Origin: Pseudomonadota bacterium
Lineage (GTDB): Bacteria; Pseudomonadota; Alphaproteobacteria; Rhizobiales; Xanthobacteraceae
Assembly: GCA_023390695.1 (NCBI GenBank)
Contig: JAEWCJ010000315.1
Coordinates: 1 to 6,901 of the forward strand
Direction: 5' to 3'
DNA length: 6,901 bases
Each line of letters starts with the position of its first letter. The first letter of the stretch is position 1. A program made the position numbers and the translations under genes. Below, piece after piece: positions 6,362 through 6,901 of this stretch. The notes below the pieces were generated by a model, which saw only the letters and a program-made list of their open reading frames with translations, made no database searches and was not told the DNA's origin.

Positions 6362-6417
6362 AATGCAATGGCGCGTCTGCCAATGCAACAGCGGTTCCGC
6401 TTTTGACCAGGTTCCGC
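6362..6417. repeat. Two pairs of short direct repeats upstream of the deacylase gene
   Basis: AATGCAA occurs at 6362-6368 and 6382-6388 (20 bp apart). GGTTCCGC occurs at 6393-6400 and 6410-6417 (17 bp apart). Both pairs lie within 90 bp upstream of the deacylase ATG, where its promoter should be. Spacing of about one and a half to two helical turns is compatible with regulator half-sites, but the sequences are too short to exclude chance. Confidence 0.35.
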
Positions 6418-6482
6418 AAGCTCCCCGGAAATTAACCGTTTTGCGATGGCAAAGAATTTAAGGCGGTTTGGCGGGTGGCCGG

Positions 6483-6511
6483 TTGCAATCCGGAAGCGCA
6501 TTTGGCATAGG
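6483..6511 (+). promoter_or_regulatory. Plausible promoter of tRNA-Gly
   Basis: TTGCAA (6483-6488) and CATAGG (6506-6511) are separated by 17 bp. The -35 box is good and the -10 box is weak but acceptable for an alphaproteobacterial promoter. Transcription would start near 6518, about 30 nt before the mature tRNA. No other candidate in the 217-bp gap between the deacylase and the tRNA looks better on this strand. Confidence 0.4.
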
Positions 6512-6549
6512 GTGGCCATCGCGGCCTTTCGCCGCTGAAATCTACGGAT

Positions 6550-6624
6550 GCGGGTGTAGCTCAGGGGTAGAGCACAACCTTGCCAAGGTTGGGGTCGTGG
6601 GTTCGAATCCCATCGCCCGCTCCA
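6550..6624 (+). tRNA. tRNA-Gly, anticodon GCC, with encoded CCA
   Basis: Folds by eye as a complete cloverleaf. The acceptor stem is GCGGGTG (6550-6556) with CGCCCGC (6614-6620), containing one U-G pair, then discriminator T6621 and the CCA tail at 6622-6624. The D arm is AGCTCAGGGGTAGAGC. The anticodon stem is CAACC (6575-6579) with GGTTG (6587-6591), around the loop TTGCCAA with anticodon GCC at 6582-6584. The T arm contains GGTTCGAATCC. It decodes GGC and GGU. It is transcribed alone on this strand, between the deacylase (divergent) and ggt (convergent). tRNA 3' ends often serve as integration sites, but no integrase and no second copy of the 3' end is present in this window. Confidence 0.98.
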
Positions 6625-6659
6625 GATTTCATCGCCTTTCCCATAATTTTTTGATGGCG

Positions 6660-6685
6660 AAGACGGGGGCAACCCTCCCCGTTTT
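6660..6685 (+). terminator. Intrinsic terminator downstream of tRNA-Gly, possibly shared with ggt
   Basis: AAGACGGGG (6660-6668) pairs with CCCCGTTTT (6677-6685) in a 9-bp stem with one G-U pair and an 8-nt loop. The descending arm ends in four T residues on the plus strand, 35 bp after the tRNA CCA. On the minus strand the same hairpin lies 18 bp past the ggt stop, but its T-run is poor (CTTC). It is therefore strongest for the tRNA and possibly weakly bidirectional. Confidence 0.6.
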
Positions 6686-6702
6686 GGGCGCGCCAGCGCC
6701 GG

Positions 6703-6901
6703 TCAATGGCCGGCCGCCAATGCACCGCGCGTGCGGGAATCGGCGGCGCCGACCAGACCCTTCGGCGTCACCAGAATGGAATTCGCGGCGGTGCCCGGCC
6801 GGCGCGGTTCGATGACATGGCCGCGCGACCTGAGCGCATCCAGGGTCGTTTGCGGCAATCCCGGCTCCACAAACACCTGATCCGGCAGCCATTGATGATG
6901 C
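6703..6901 (-). CDS. ggt: Gamma-glutamyltransferase, C-terminal fragment (gene continues beyond window)
   Basis: Sixty-five codons are read on the minus strand from 6900 down to the TGA at 6705-6703; the rest lies outside the window. The segment begins HHQWLPDQVFVEPGLPQTTL, closely resembling the HHQWLPDE...VE.GF...TL segment near the end of E. coli GGT. It ends with GTAANSILV and GLVGAADSRTRGALAAGH, matching the family's terminal GA(A/S)D.R....AGY pattern. The complete enzyme is periplasmic or secreted, self-cleaves into two subunits at a threonine, and hydrolyses or transfers the gamma-glutamyl group of glutathione. Only part of the small subunit is visible, so the catalytic threonine and signal peptide cannot be assessed. 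It converges on tRNA-Gly. Confidence 0.93.
   Translation of the reverse strand, partial: HHQWLPDQVFVEPGLPQTTLDALRSRGHVIEPRRPGTAANSILVTPKGLVGAADSRTRGALAAGH

Noticed and set aside
6550..6624. tRNA-Gly as the attachment site of a genomic island
   Set aside because: No integrase, no repeat of the tRNA 3' end and no composition change within the window; ggt directly follows as normal core sequence.
6295..6672. Minus-strand open frame of 125 codons containing WDSNPRPQPWQGCALPLSY
   Set aside because: This peptide is the well-known false translation of the antisense strand of a tRNA-Gly gene. The frame overlaps the tRNA and both neighbouring control regions.
6629..6892. Minus-strand frame of 87 codons at the right end
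   Set aside because: It overlaps the ggt C-terminus in another frame and passes through the terminator. The ggt frame has clear family motifs.

Overview
This window looks like ordinary chromosome from an alphaproteobacterium, most probably a Bradyrhizobium- or Rhodopseudomonas-like member of the Hyphomicrobiales. The evidence is high GC content, pervasive long antisense shadow frames, and the flavour of the proteins: a UbiH-type hydroxylase, a Trm112-type protein lacking its cysteines, and a CGPC-containing CnoX-like thioredoxin. This taxonomic call is recognition from sequence, not from a search. I see no phage genes, transposases, CRISPR arrays, toxin-antitoxin pairs or other defence modules.

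Layout. (1) Positions 1-837, minus strand: acyl-CoA thioesterase II (tesB), lacking only its last few codons at the window edge. It diverges across 50 bp from (2) 888-2126, plus strand, a UbiH/UbiF/COQ6-family flavin hydroxylase of ubiquinone synthesis. A good -35/-10 pair for tesB sits in this gap and overlaps the hydroxylase start codon. (3) Positions 2169-5716, minus strand: a compact run of five genes. In transcription order they are a CnoX/YbbN-type thioredoxin-TPR protein, a stand-alone Lon N-terminal-domain protein, a small Trm112/YcaR-family protein, a glutathione S-transferase-like protein and an alpha/beta hydrolase with a probable signal peptide. Gaps are 10-82 bp, so an operon is likely. 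(4) Positions 5820-6332, minus strand: a prolyl-tRNA-editing deacylase of the PrdX/ProXp-ala type, 103 bp upstream of the thioredoxin gene. (5) Positions 6550-6624, plus strand: tRNA-Gly(GCC) with encoded CCA, preceded by a plausible promoter and followed by a strong hairpin terminator. (6) Positions 6703-6901, minus strand: the C-terminal end of gamma-glutamyltransferase (ggt), converging on the tRNA.

How the genes fit together. The minus-strand run is housekeeping with a proteostasis and redox flavour: a chaperone-like thioredoxin, a Lon-type substrate-binding domain, a GST and, upstream, a tRNA proofreading enzyme. The link is inferred from adjacency. Nothing in the sequence proves a common pathway.

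I did not find a new system. The observations most worth checking are the tesB promoter lying over the hydroxylase start, loss of the zinc ligands in the Trm112 protein, the two possible starts of the hydrolase (exported or cytoplasmic), a 12-bp direct repeat carrying the hydrolase stop codon, and paired direct repeats upstream of the deacylase.
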